Shown here: piece by piece, positions 10,190 through 19,806 of the stretch
Layout: every line of letters begins with the position of its first letter
How positions within the stretch are numbered: position 1 is the stretch's first letter
Source: Ambrosia x helenae
Lineage: Eukaryota > Streptophyta > Magnoliopsida > Asterales > Asteraceae
Length of the DNA stretch: 64,000 bases
NCBI GenBank assembly: GCA_030844895.1
Contig: CM061226.1
Span: 49,536,898 to 49,600,897 of the forward strand
Direction of reading: 5' to 3'
The notes under the pieces: model-generated
What the model was told of the DNA's origin: nothing
Database searches by the model: none
What the model saw: only the letters and a program-made list of their open reading frames with translations
Program-made: the position numbers and the translations under genes

Positions 10190-11450
10190 TGAATCCATTT
10201 CGCGCCCCGTTCGGTGTTCCATCTCGCCCAACTAACCCAAACGATGTTCGGCCAAACAAAACACAACGCAACGCAACCTTTACTAACCTTCAACCCAAAC
10301 AACCTTGACCCGAACACGATGGGTTTCTCTCAACTTCTCAACATGCCCTATAATTTTTATGGAGGTCCAATGGGTTACGCGAGTAACATGACATTTAATG
10401 TTGGTGGTATGTCGGGATCTCAAGCCAACCAAGAACCGGATGTTGAAATCGTGTCGGACACACAACGCGAACCCGAACCCGAGCCGGAGCCGGCCCGAAA
10501 AAAACGGTCCCACAAAAAAAGGAGAGCCGAGTAAGCCGAAAGCAACCTACCTAAAGTGAACTAAAGACAACGAGTTCGCGCTCACACGTGCGTGGCTTGA
10601 CATTTCGGTGGATCCTGAATTTGGTAAGTGTTTTTTATATATGTTTGTGTTTTTATATATGTTTGTGTTGTTATATATGTTTGTTTGTTTATAAAAAAAT
10701 TATGCTAATATATATTTGTTTGTTTTTGTGTTTTTTTTTTTTTTTGTAGCAAATTATCAAAATTTGGTCCTCTTTTGGCAATGGGTTCTGTCAACATTTT
10801 TCAACGCGATGGGTCGAGGTGAATATCATGACAAGGACTCAATCTCAAGCAAGTGGACCGACATCAACCGTTCTTGTCATGCTTTTCAAGAAGTCTTCCA
10901 ACGAGTTAAATCAAATTGGGGTAGTTGTCGAGCCGAAATCGATATATTGAAACGAGCGTTTGAGGAGTACAATCAAACTCGTGGCAACTTCACTTATTTG
11001 AATTGTTGGGAGATGCTTAAAGGATCGCCTAAATGGGCCGATGTACCGCCCATGACAACGCCTAGACGCAAAGCGAAACGGTCCAAGACTTCTTCTTCCA
11101 TTGATCCTGACACGCCCACGTCTGATGCTCGAAACGTGGATTTAAATGAAGATGTTCACGGCGAGGAAGACGAGTTAGCCAGACCACCCGGCAGAAGAAG
11201 CGTGCGAAAGGGAAAAGGTGAGGTGTCGTCAACGAGTGGTGACTTATTGAAGAAAAGTTTCGATGACATGAATCAACGACTTAAAGACATTCATGACCTT
11301 GGGGCTAGGCGTTTGGAAACAATGCAAAGAAAGGTCGTATCAAACGAAAAGTTCATTGACATCCAAGATTTGAGGCAAATGGAAAAAGACATCGAATTTT
11401 TGTCTAAGTCGATCGACCAACTCACGGGAGACGCATTACGCTTGGCGTAA
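10190..11450 (+). pseudogene. PIF/Harbinger ORF1-like Myb/SANT protein, two exons, disabled
   Basis: The start is MNPFRAPFGVPS at 10190. A frameshift by about 10290 leads into a frame with NNLDPNTMGFSQLLNMPYNF, and a second shift occurs in the A-run near 10515. The SANT start reads ATYLK-stop-TKDNEFALTRAWLD, where the stop (10556) replaces the conserved tryptophan. An intron (donor GTAAGT near 10624, acceptor TTTGTAG near 10749) separates exon 2, which contains FFNAMGRGEYHDKDSISSKW, FQRVKSNWGSC, an acidic middle and a C-terminal coiled coil resembling the NAM-associated domain. Such proteins bind the element ends and recruit the transposase. Family copies are often mis-annotated as 'glutathione S-transferase T3-like'. 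At least three lesions make it non-functional. Confidence 0.75.
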
Positions 11451-11905
11451 ATGAAAATGCAACAAATCCGCGAAAAATACAAGCTTTAGATTGTCTCGTA
11501 TTTTTATTCATGTTTTTTTAACTATGTTTTTTTTTGTATGGTATTGTAATCTTTTTTATTTTAGTTTAATAAACTTAACAGGTGGTATGCACAATTTTTC
11601 AGCCCTATATTACCCATCGTGAGTGAAAATAGTGTTGTGAACAACCTTTTGACCTCTGATGTTAAAAGGTGTTGATTATCTTCACATGTTCTTGCATGCT
11701 TCTCAGCCTTCTTTGACTCTGTTCTTAGCATTGCTTGACCAACTACAAAACCATTGTCTTTTCTTTATAAATATTATTAAATTTACTTTTTTATATTTAA
11801 TATTTTTAGAAAATCTAAACACACAGTTTTATTTTATTTATTTTGTCGATTTAACATAAATTTATTAGAACAACCCGATTTGTGTCTAAAAAATGTAATT
11901 TTGTA
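11451..11905. other. Downstream flank without supported gene
   Basis: A/T-rich DNA downstream of the ORF1 pseudogene, probably its 3' untranslated region followed by unassigned sequence. A 66-codon frame at 11659-11859 is low-complexity and has no recognisable feature. Confidence 0.4.
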
Positions 11906-12190
11906 TTAGAGCATTCATATGTCCATCAAATCTCTTTCATCAAATTACATTAAAAATCACTACTCCACCCTTAAATCTTCCATCTTCTAATTATAATAAT
12001 AATATTTTTTTCAGGAAAATCACTGAAATAAACAGTGACCTTCTCAGATTACCAAAATAAACATGTTTAACGGCTAAATTCTAGGGGGTTCACTTACTAC
12101 AAGACTATGCCAATTTATTACATGTGTTCAATCAGCTAAACACTAGCCGTGATATCCAACCAATCAAGAACCTACACTACACCGGTGCCT

Positions 12191-12480
12191 CTTCAACCTT
12201 TAGGGGCTAATATATAGGGGTTAAATTTAGAATTTTTTTTATTGAAACGGCTAAAGTTTGGGGGTTTTATTGAAAATGGGTAATCTTTAGGGGGGTTAAA
12301 TTTATTTTGGATTATTTTTTTATTGAAACTGTTATATACTTTAGTGGCTTCACCTTTAGTGGCTAATATATAGGGGTTAAATTTAGATTTTTTTTATTGA
12401 AATTGCTAAAGCTTTGAGAGTTTTATTGAAAATGGCTAATCTTTCAGAGGCTAAATTTATTTTAGATCTTTTTTTGGGAA
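12191..12480. repeat. Tandem duplication of about 157 bp
   Basis: Two successive copies start with CTTCAACCTTTA (12191) and CTTCACCTTTAG (12348) and share GCTAATATATAGGGGTTAA, GGGTTTTATTGAAAATGG and the following GGCTAAATTTATTTT-like stretch. The copies have diverged by scattered substitutions. The duplication lies inside the MULE-like element. Confidence 0.7.
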
Positions 12481-12503
12481 TATTTTATAGAATGGTAATC
12501 AAG

Positions 12504-12720
12504 TGAGGGACGACCCGGCCATTGGCTTGGGTTCGAGTCCTGATCCCGACCGGTTTTACCAATTATTTCACTGCCATGCCTTCGGGCGGGTGAGTGGTCG
12601 GGTTTTCCCGGGAATTGGTGGCAATTGGTGGCCCAGGTACTCTCGAGTACCTGATTCGCCAAAAGGGTGCCCGAGAGTGCTCGGAATTGATTCGTTGGCC
12701 GTTCAAAAAAAAAAAAAAAA
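12504..12720 (+). mobile_element. SINE with poly(A) tail and 15-bp target duplication
   Basis: The insertion is bracketed by perfect copies of AGAATGGTAATCAAG (12489-12503 and 12721-12735). It ends in an A-tract just before the second copy and carries a perfect Pol III B-box, GGTTCGAGTCC, at 12530-12540. No A-box is evident at the usual distance upstream, so the copy is 5'-truncated or its A-box has decayed. The body is G+C-rich and unlike its surroundings. Reverse transcription by a LINE machinery is the expected mechanism. An open minus-strand frame across it is not a gene. Confidence 0.8.
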
Positions 12721-12736
12721 AGAATGGTAATCAAGT

Positions 12737-13410
12737 TTTACTAGTGTTTCAATTAGATCACTCATAAAAATATTTGTTCTAATTAAGTCATTAAAGTTTA
12801 TTTTATATTCTAATCCTATATAGTTTACCTGAATAGCAGGTATAATATCTATGATTGGAACATTAAAGTAAACTTTGATGACCTGATTAGAACATCAAAG
12901 TAAAGTTGACTTATCTAATTGGGAAAAAAAATGTTTTATAAGAATTGTTAATATTTAAAATAATTGCCAAAATTTTAAAAATGTTTGTATTTTAATTTTT
13001 TTTATTTTTTTAATTATAGAGATTGCGAAAAATTAATACTTTTTTGCCATTTTAAAAAAAAGTTCGCATTTTAATTTTTTTCGTTAGTTTTTTACTTTTT
13101 TTTTATAATTGTACATGATTTTTTTATAATTATTTTAATTTTTTCTTCATAATTTTTTTTCGTGATTTGCGTAATTTTATTTTTCCTAAATTTTTCACAA
13201 TTTTAAAAATATATGTTTCAAATTTTTAATCAATGTTGTTATTGATAATCTTAGTCAACATTTAAAAAAATAACCAAATAAAAGTTATATGAATTGATGA
13301 CCTTCTAAATGGGTAAATTGTCCATGATTAGAACATTAAAATAACTTTAGTTACTGAATTGGAACAAATTTTTTTTTATGAGTGACTTGATTGGAACACT
13401 CCTGAAAATA
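12737..13410. mobile_element. Inverted-repeat element (MITE-like) next to the SINE
   Basis: The left arm AGTGTTTCAATTAGATCACT continues as CATAAAAATATTTGTTCTAATT. The right arm (about 13320-13410) is its imperfect inverse, reading GTGACTTGATTGGAACACT on the plus strand. The interior is A/T-rich and non-coding. Target duplications could not be identified, so superfamily and exact edges are open. Confidence 0.45.
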
Positions 13411-14147
13411 GGTTACTATTTGCTCTACCCCTTTTTTTTTAATGAAACTTGCTATACACTTTAAGGGGGACTAAATTATAAAGGCTAAACATGGCTAAGG
13501 TTTAGGGGCTTGCTAAGGTTTTGTGTCACTTGTTTCAAAAATGTGTCAGAAAAGTTTAAAGTTTTAGGCTAGATCTTAGCCGGTTGAAGTTTATAGTCGC
13601 AAAATATTAGCCATTTCAGAGTTTGGGACATGTGTACATTTTTTATTGCTTTAAGGTTTGGGGCTTATAGTTTTAAACGGCTACACTTTAGCCATTTAAG
13701 ACAAGTGTCAATTACTGGTTTTATCGTTTTTCGTGAACCCTCTAGAATTTAGCCGCCAAACATGTTTATTTTGGTAATTAGAGGAGTTCAATGTTTATTT
13801 CAGTGATTTTCCTTATTTTTTCATACTTTTATCATTATATTTTCTCTCTCCTCACTCACAACCACTTACAAAAATATTAAAATAAATATAGGGGTGAACA
13901 GTAGTTTTTCAAATATATGGGTAAACAATGCTTTCACCAAATATTTCTCTCTCTTCTACTCACACCTACCCCATATAATTTGAGGGAACCCCTCAAATAA
14001 TTTGATGAGTGGGTTGTGAATGCTCTTATGGGACTAAAAGATACGTTATTATCTGTTAAATGAATATATAGCATAACAAAACAAAAGGTGTTTTTAAAAA
14101 CTATATACTTTCATGAATGAATCAATAACCATATATATATATATATA

Positions 14148-14215
14148 GGATCTGGATCATACGAGAACCTCATTGAGTTGTGAGAACTTAAAAACTCCCC
14201 TAGACCAATAATAAG
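14148..14215 (+). repeat. Dispersed repeat, copy 2 (GAGAACC family)
   Basis: GGATCTGGATCATACGAGAACC, then TTGTGAGAACTTAAAAACTC and CCAATAATAAGTTGACA, follow a TA run. The order and spacing match copy 1 at 9760-9835, with several substitutions. This is probably one end of a non-autonomous transposon family. Confidence 0.4.
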
Positions 14216-14364
14216 TTGACACATATACACCATATCATTATAATATTAATGGGTAACAAAATCTTTTATCACCTCCTATATCCCACACATACCAACCAAT
14301 CCACACCTCTATATCTATATTATAATACTGAATTTTTTTCAAAAAAAAAAAACACAAACACAAT

Positions 14365-14365
<1 letters not shown>

Positions 14366-14459
<94 letters not shown>
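14366..14459. repeat. CT microsatellite
   Basis: An uninterrupted CT repeat of about 94 bases. It generates a spurious serine-leucine ORF (14216-14464). Confidence 0.95.
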
Positions 14460-14461
<2 letters not shown>

Positions 14462-14762
14462 TGAGACGACGGTGGTGTGGATTGGATGGTGATGTAACCT
14501 TATGTAAATTTCCCGAATTTTAAACTAACAAATTTTTTTTCCAATAAATGATATATTTTAACCCCTTTATATACTTATAGTAATAATAATAATGGTAATA
14601 ATAATACATTTTTAGATTTATAAGTGTTTATAAATCATGTTTGATAAAAACAATTAAAAAAAACTAAAGTTCTATAACATATTTTCATTTAGAGTTACAT
14701 TTTATTTATATACAAAACATTTATAAGATGTTAGTATTGTCAAAAATGAATACAAAAAAAAA

Positions 14763-14842
14763 ATTGCTAACCATAGGTCTAGAACCCGAGTTTGGAGTTG
14801 GGTCGAGCACCAAACACAACCATCACCACTGGACCATATGCT
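14763..14842 (-). repeat. tRNA-derived SINE-like fragment
   Basis: On the minus strand the segment reads GTCCAGTGGTGATGGTTGTG (A-box-like), about 40 bases of spacer, and CGGGTTCTAGACC (B-box-like). It is followed within 15 bases by a T/A-rich run. This layout resembles a degenerate tRNA-related SINE head. No target duplication was found and the B-box is imperfect. Confidence 0.35.
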
Positions 14843-15163
14843 TATATATACCTTTCTTTGAATTCCTGTTGTATTTATATTAGAGTAAATTGCCAAAATG
14901 GCCCCTCAGGTTTGGCCCAGATTGCTTGTTTGGGCAGTTATCTTTTTTTTCTGCTAAAAGCACCCCTCAAAGTTCGAAAATTGCCAAAATGGCCCATATT
15001 TAACTGAGTTTCTAACTGAGGATGGAAAGTCAGTTAAATATCAGGGGCATTTTCGTCATTTCATCTGTACTTCATCTTCTCCATATAAAAACCCCCAAAC
15101 CTATTATTTGCTCTGCCACCACCTCCAAAAACCATTGTCTGCCCAAATAAACACACACCTAAC

Positions 15164-15168
<5 letters not shown>

Positions 15169-15199
<31 letters not shown>
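15169..15199. repeat. AG microsatellite
   Basis: A run of AG dinucleotides inside the MULE-like element, downstream of a TATA-like motif and pyrimidine-rich leader-like sequence. Confidence 0.9.
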
Positions 15200-15202
<3 letters not shown>

Positions 15203-15329
15203 AGGAAATAAAGAAATTGGGTGAATGACTGATTTTAGTTTCACCACAAGTTCTCTGCCATCAAAAAAAAGTTTCACGTAACATTGATGTTGGTAGAGAG
15301 AGAAAGAGAGGGTGAACTAGAGAGAGAAG

Positions 15330-15530
15330 GAGACCGGTGGTCTCCTCCACCTCCGGCGAAGCTCCGGCCACGTCGGCCACCACCACTGTATCAAACCACT
15401 GTATCAAACCACGTATCAAACCACGTCCACTGTATCAAACCACGTCGGTGAAGGAGACCGGTTGGGTTGGTTGGGTCGGCCACCACCACTGTATCAAACC
15501 ACGTCGGCCACCACCACTGATTATTATTAG
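15330..15530 (+). repeat. G+C-rich interior with reiterated CCACTGTATCAAACCACGTC
   Basis: The word CACTGTATCAAACCACGTC recurs, whole or in part, about five times between 15382 and 15510, interspersed with CGTCGGCCACCACCACTG. The short open frame over it (15337-15543) is produced by this repetition. The composition differs sharply from the A/T-rich flanks and may represent captured sequence that has amplified internally. Confidence 0.6.
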
Positions 15531-15666
15531 GCTTTTGGTTTAACCTAATCTGGTCAACTCAACCCAACCCTAGTCGGGACCCAAACTGCCGCCGTCGCTG
15601 TCGTCTTTTAACCGTCAAAACAGGTCCAGCGGGTCAGGGATCGTGACCGGCAGTTCCTAATCCCCG

Positions 15667-15668
<2 letters not shown>

Positions 15669-15709
<41 letters not shown>
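15669..15709. repeat. CT microsatellite
   Basis: A CT dinucleotide run of about 40 bases within the MULE-like element, on its right half, roughly mirroring the AG run in its left half. Confidence 0.9.
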
Positions 15710-15713
<4 letters not shown>

Positions 15714-16209
15714 CCCTTGAGGGGTGGTGATGGTGGTGGCTGTGTTACTTGGAGATGGGTGTCGCCGTCGCGAACGGTGGTCGGAAACCCCTCCCGGTCC
15801 TCTCTTCCTCTCGTCTGTCTTTCTCTCTAGATTATTTGTGTTTGTTTTATGAAGGCAGATGTGTGGCTGTCTTTATATATTTATTTTGGTTAAGATGGGG
15901 ATATGATTGTTTCGTAGAGAGAGGTGAGAGCAGAGAGAGAAAGGAGAGGATGGTGGAGTTGTGGAATGAGGGGTGGGTGCAGGTAGGTTGAAGAAAATGA
16001 TGAGGAAGAAGGAGTGAGTTGAAAAGACGAAATTGCCCCTGAGACTTAACTGACTTTCAATACTCAGTTAGAAAGTCTGTTAAATATGGGCCAAAATGGC
16101 AATTTTCGAACTTTGAGGGGTGCTTTTGGCAGAAAAAAAAGATAACTGCCCAAACAAGCAATCTGGGCCAAACCTGAGGGGCCATTTTGGCAGTTTACTC
16201 TTTATATTA

Positions 16210-16700
16210 ACTCAGATTGTAAAAACCCATCAACAACATTTGAGCTTTGACCTTATGATTGATCTTATTTTGGAAACTATAATCAAATTTATTTACACTG
16301 ACTGGACCGACAATCAATTCCAAGCCTATGACAACTATCAATTGCACCATTACAGCTCATTATGAGCATGAATTACGCGTTTTTGACCGTGTTATGGTCA
16401 AAGAATTGAAAGCTTTCAATTAGACAATTATGGTATAAATTGAACCACCCACATGACTCATAATTGGCCGAAAATCACTTCCCCTCTCTCATTTCTTCGT
16501 TTATATGAATTGGAGTCGAATTGACTTTTCGGTTGACAATTAAGAATCAGGAGCTCGAAATCTGTATGTTCAAAATTAAACCACCTCTTGTTTTTGTATT
16601 TCGTTAAATATCAATAGCCCTTTATCAGTTCGTTATTCTGTTTGGAAATTAAACGAATTGAAAAATCTAGGGTTCTTACATTCATTTGGGGAAGATAATG
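16210..16700. other. Unassigned sequence between the MULE and LTR A
   Basis: A/T-rich DNA with no convincing ORF, repeat or RNA gene. It is probably the pre-existing locus into which element A inserted. Confidence 0.4.
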
Positions 16701-16756
16701 TGTAACAGTCAGTATCTATTTATATTTAAAACAAAACAAGATTAATCACAAATTGC

Positions 16757-16841
16757 TCCCCAGATCAGTTGGTAAAACACGTGGGGTTGTAGGTCTGGCA
16801 GGCCGAGTTCATGAGTTCAAGCCAGGCACACCTCACCTTTT
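16757..16841 (+). repeat. tRNA-like module 1 inside LTR A
   Basis: ATCAGTTGGTAAAACACGTGG resembles a Pol III A-box. GAGTTCATGAGTTCAAGCC about 35 bases later resembles a B-box (GGTTCRANNCC, imperfect). The order and spacing fit a decayed tRNA or SINE head rather than a functional tRNA gene. Confidence 0.4.
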
Positions 16842-16911
16842 AATTTAGAAACATATTTTTCAAAAACTAAACTGTGTTTATACAAATCGTTTTGATATAA
16901 TTTCGTTCTCA

Positions 16912-16990
16912 GGGTCTAGACCAGTTGGTCTAGGCTTGTGATTCTAAACATCAAACCGGCCAGAGGCTCGGGTTCGATTCCCACAAACCC
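16912..16990 (+). repeat. tRNA-like module 2 inside LTR A
   Basis: GACCAGTTGGTCTAGGC (A-box-like) is followed by CGGGTTCGATTCCCAC, a perfect B-box, in a tRNA-sized segment. Anticodon and acceptor stems could not be paired convincingly by eye, so I do not call a tRNA gene. Together with module 1 it suggests a SINE-derived or tRNA-derived dimer inside the LTR. Confidence 0.5.
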
Positions 16991-18095
16991 AAACATTTTT
17001 TTAATCCTTTTATTTTGTATATTTTTGTTCTTATCTTTTAAAATGATTTTAAAATATCAAATCTCATTTGTAAATTCTATAAAATTTATTTTATGATATA
17101 TAAATGATAAACTTTATTATACAATTTTTATTTTCAGAAAAATATTATTTACACTTAATTATGAAAAATTATTTTATAAAAATTATTTTCTCACTATAAT
17201 ATTTAAGTACAACCACTCTTGATCAAGATCTTATAAAAAAATCCTTTTTATGTATTTACTTCTTAATTTCTTTACTTATTATTTAACTAACAATTATTTC
17301 AAATTAATTAATAAACGATCATCAATTCCCCAAATTAGGAACCCTATAGTACCTTTAGACTAGAAAACATAGACTTTTAAGTTTTCCCAACACATAATTT
17401 ATTGCCTTGAACATAGGGTAATACTTGGGAACGTTTGGGCCACATTTAGACTACTTCAAAGATTCAACACTCCTGCTAAGGTGAGTTTACATAGCCCTTT
17501 TTTTACTGTTTTACATTTTGGGGTGAAAGATGTTCAAATTCTTTTTCTTGATTCAATAAGCAATTACATGAAGTCTTTGTGTATTATCTTTGTGCACTTG
17601 TCTTGAACTAAACTATGGTGAACATGCTATTTGAGATTCATTGATACATGAGATTAATTGATACAAAGATTCATTGATACATTTTAGTCACATGGTTGGT
17701 ATCCATACTCAAATCCCGGTAGGTTTCGTTCTCACAAGCTGACCTAGATACATCACTGACTTGTTAATTGCTATACAAACTATATTTTCATGCTATGACA
17801 AAACCTATGTATTATCACCAACCATTTATAGTTGACCCCCCCCCCCCCCAATCTTTCCAAATTAACATGTTTCAGGGTTTAATATCACTTGGAGGATTTA
17901 CAAGCTCTTGGATTACATAGGATGCATGAAGCCTTATAAAATAATTAGAGATTGTTGTATATTACCCAATTTGTTATTGTATGTACCAAATTTTGAAATA
18001 GATAAAATTTGTGGAATCTTTTGTACCATGTGCTGTTATACAATCGTCACTACGTGACACCTCGATGTTTCCGCCATCGGATGGGATGTTACAGA

Positions 18096-18110
18096 TTGGT
18101 TTCAGAGCCA
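18096..18110 (+). other. Primer-binding site of element A (degenerate tRNA-Met)
   Basis: TTGGTTTCAGAGCCA three bases after the LTR corresponds to the common TTGGTATCAGAGC site for initiator tRNA-Met with one substitution. Confidence 0.75.
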
Positions 18111-18657
18111 TGGTTATAGGGAATTAGGTTATTAAAAAAAATAATCTAGTCTATAACCTTAGGGACTTTAACCAGTACTTGCTCCTTTTACTTGCTATCC
18201 TATTTATTTCCTTATCCTTATCCCTATCCCACACCAACGGGTTGTCTACTCTTATTCGTTTGCTGCAATCCTGATCTACCCTTAGATTAATAGGACAAAA
18301 TCCTCAGGCATAGCCTGAACCACCTTGATAATCTCGTCGAAGTTCTAGATTTTAATAACGAACACGTGCAATCTGGAAGGGTGAACGCCTGTATTCTGAG
18401 TTTTCTGTCTAGGATTGGCATTGCGCATAAATCCCAATCAGACGAGGGACCCGGATGTCTACCCAGGAATTCTCGGGATGAGTATTCACTTATAGGCTAA
18501 AGCATGTCTTCACTATGTTATTAGAATCTAGAAACTTTGATATGTCAACGTTATCGTTTATTCGTTTTAATTAATGAATAAATGTTTACACTCCTTATTA
18601 TATCACATTACCCAAATCTATGCCTCATTGAAATCCTCATTGTATTTCTTTCAGAAA

Positions 18658-19806
18658 ATGCCTCCTCGTCGTAGCACTCGCAACAACGACAAAAACAATG
18701 ACAACGGTAACCCCGACAATGCTCAACTCGCTGCGATCATCACCCAACAAATGGCTCAACAAATGGCGGCAGTACTCCCCAATTTGGTTGCCTAAATTGC
18801 TCAAGTAGCAAATGGTAATGGTAACGGAAATGGTAACCACAACGGGAATGGCAATGGTAATGGAAATGCTCACCCTGTTTGCACCCTCAAACACTTTAAC
18901 TCATGTAAACCTCCCAAGTTCAGTGGTGATGAAGGAGCCACTGGTCTCTTGCACTGGTTCGAAGGCATAGAGAATACCTTCATTAATAGCGAATGTCACG
19001 ACAACCTAAAAGTTCGCTACGCGATGAGTGTCCTACAAAAGCGGGCACTTACATGGTGGAATGAAGAGAAACATACCCGTGGAGCGGAAGTGGCACTAGC
19101 TCTACCATGGAATCAAGCTAAAGAGATAATGAAGGCAGAATTTTGTCCGCGTAACGAGATTAAGAAGTTAGAAGATGAGTTCCATAACCTTATTCAGGAT
19201 AGTGGGGAAAACCTCGCTTATAATACTCGTTTCCATGAACTCGGTTTATTGCTACCCCATAAAGTCACCCCCTATCCATAGCCATCGAGAAGTACATCAG
19301 GTGGTTTACCCATGCAGATCCAGGACACTGTGTGGGGAAGAAACCCTGCTACTCTTGAAGAAGCTAAGCGTTTGGCCGCCATTCTAACTGACAATCATGT
19401 GAAGAATGGTACCCTGTTTCGTAAGGATAAAAAGAAAGACACGAACAATGACACCCAATCCAAAACCACAATGCTACCCCTTTGACCCAAGTACCACCTG
19501 CCAAGAAACCCTATGGAGGACAACTACCCCTGTGCAACACATGTAAATATCACCATCCTGCCCATTTTCCGTGTCGCTTGTGCACCAATTGTGGTAAGTT
19601 TGGACATTTGGCAAACACATGTTGGTCAGCTCAAACCCTCAATGCCAACCAATTGATTGCTCCAGTACAACCTGTTGCTCCTGCCCAAGCTCCCAATGCC
19701 AAACAACCTAGAAGATACAACTATGGTCAATGCTTTGAATGCGGCGATCCAAACCACTTTCGGAATCAATGCCCTAACCTAATCCAAAACCACAATCCTA
19801 CTACTT
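18658..19806 (+). pseudogene. Chromovirus-type gag of element A, disabled
   Basis: The frame starts MPPRRSTRNNDKN. The matrix-like region is broken by TAA at 18793, where LVA-stop-IAQ suggests an original glutamine. The sequence then continues with asparagine/glycine repeats, HWFEGIENTFINSEC and QKRALTWWNEEKHTRG (the TWWN core of retrotransposon gag), and FCPRNEIKKLEDEFHNL. A frame change near 19280 precedes CNTCKYHHPAHFPC and two CCHC knuckles, CTNCGKFGHLANTC and CFECGDPNHFRNQC, which would bind RNA. The frame ends at 19806, directly after the second knuckle, with no protease. It is related to the gag of element B but clearly distinct. Confidence 0.8.

Larger units (their letters stand above)
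9868..11600 (+). mobile_element. PIF/Harbinger-type element remnant carrying ORF1
   Basis: The left end is inferred at GACCATGTGTAATGG (9868), directly preceded by TTA, the usual PIF/Harbinger target. The following non-coding DNA leads into a gene encoding the Myb/SANT-like ORF1 protein of this superfamily. No matching right-hand inverted repeat and no DDE transposase ORF were found, so the element is incomplete. The right coordinate is approximate. Confidence 0.45.
12014..13812. mobile_element. MULE-like non-autonomous element nested in the PIF element
   Basis: The left end GGAAAATCACTGAAATAAAC continues through ACCAAAATAAACATGTTTAACGG to AGGGGGTTCAC. The right end is its inverted complement from 13733 to 13812, giving imperfect terminal inverted repeats of about 80 bases. 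Flanking ATTTTTTTCA and ATTTTTTCA could be a 9-10 bp target duplication, as expected for Mutator-like elements, but the T-run makes the exact edge ambiguous. No transposase is present. Confidence 0.6.
11909..14025. mobile_element. PIF/Tourist-like inverted-repeat element hosting nested insertions
   Basis: The left end starts GAGCATTCATATG..CATCAAAT and the right end reads ATTTGATGAGTGGG..TGAATGCTC, an imperfect inverted repeat of more than 30 bases. Both ends abut TTA (11906-11908 and 14026-14028), the 3-bp target duplication of PIF/Harbinger elements. No transposase is encoded. Without the inserted DNA (about 12014-13812) the element would be only about 320 bases, a normal size for a Tourist-like MITE. 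Confidence 0.7.
14883..16200. mobile_element. Long-TIR MULE-like element with perfect 9-bp target duplication
   Basis: The left end GAGTAAATTGCCAAAATGGC and the right end (inverse of GAGTAAACTGCCAAAATGGC) are near-identical over roughly 140 bases and related over about 190. The element is flanked by the perfect 9-bp direct repeat TTTATATTA (14874-14882 and 16201-16209). Long TIRs plus a 9-bp duplication are the hallmark of Mutator-like elements. The interior holds AG and CT microsatellites, a TATA-like CATATAAAAACC at 15082-15093 and G+C-rich DNA, but no transposase. Confidence 0.85.
16701..18093 (+). repeat. LTR of gypsy element A
   Basis: The LTR begins TGTAACAGTC and ends GGATGTTACA, i.e. 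TG..CA with an extended inverted terminal match TGTAAC/GTTACA. The primer-binding site follows three bases later. It includes a C-run at 17837-17850 and two tRNA-like modules near its left end. Confidence 0.75.

Noticed and set aside
14216..14464. ORF ending in a serine-leucine run
   Set aside because: It is translated CT microsatellite.
16912..16990. Functional tRNA gene
   Set aside because: A- and B-boxes are present but acceptor and anticodon stems could not be formed convincingly, and a second decayed module lies nearby.
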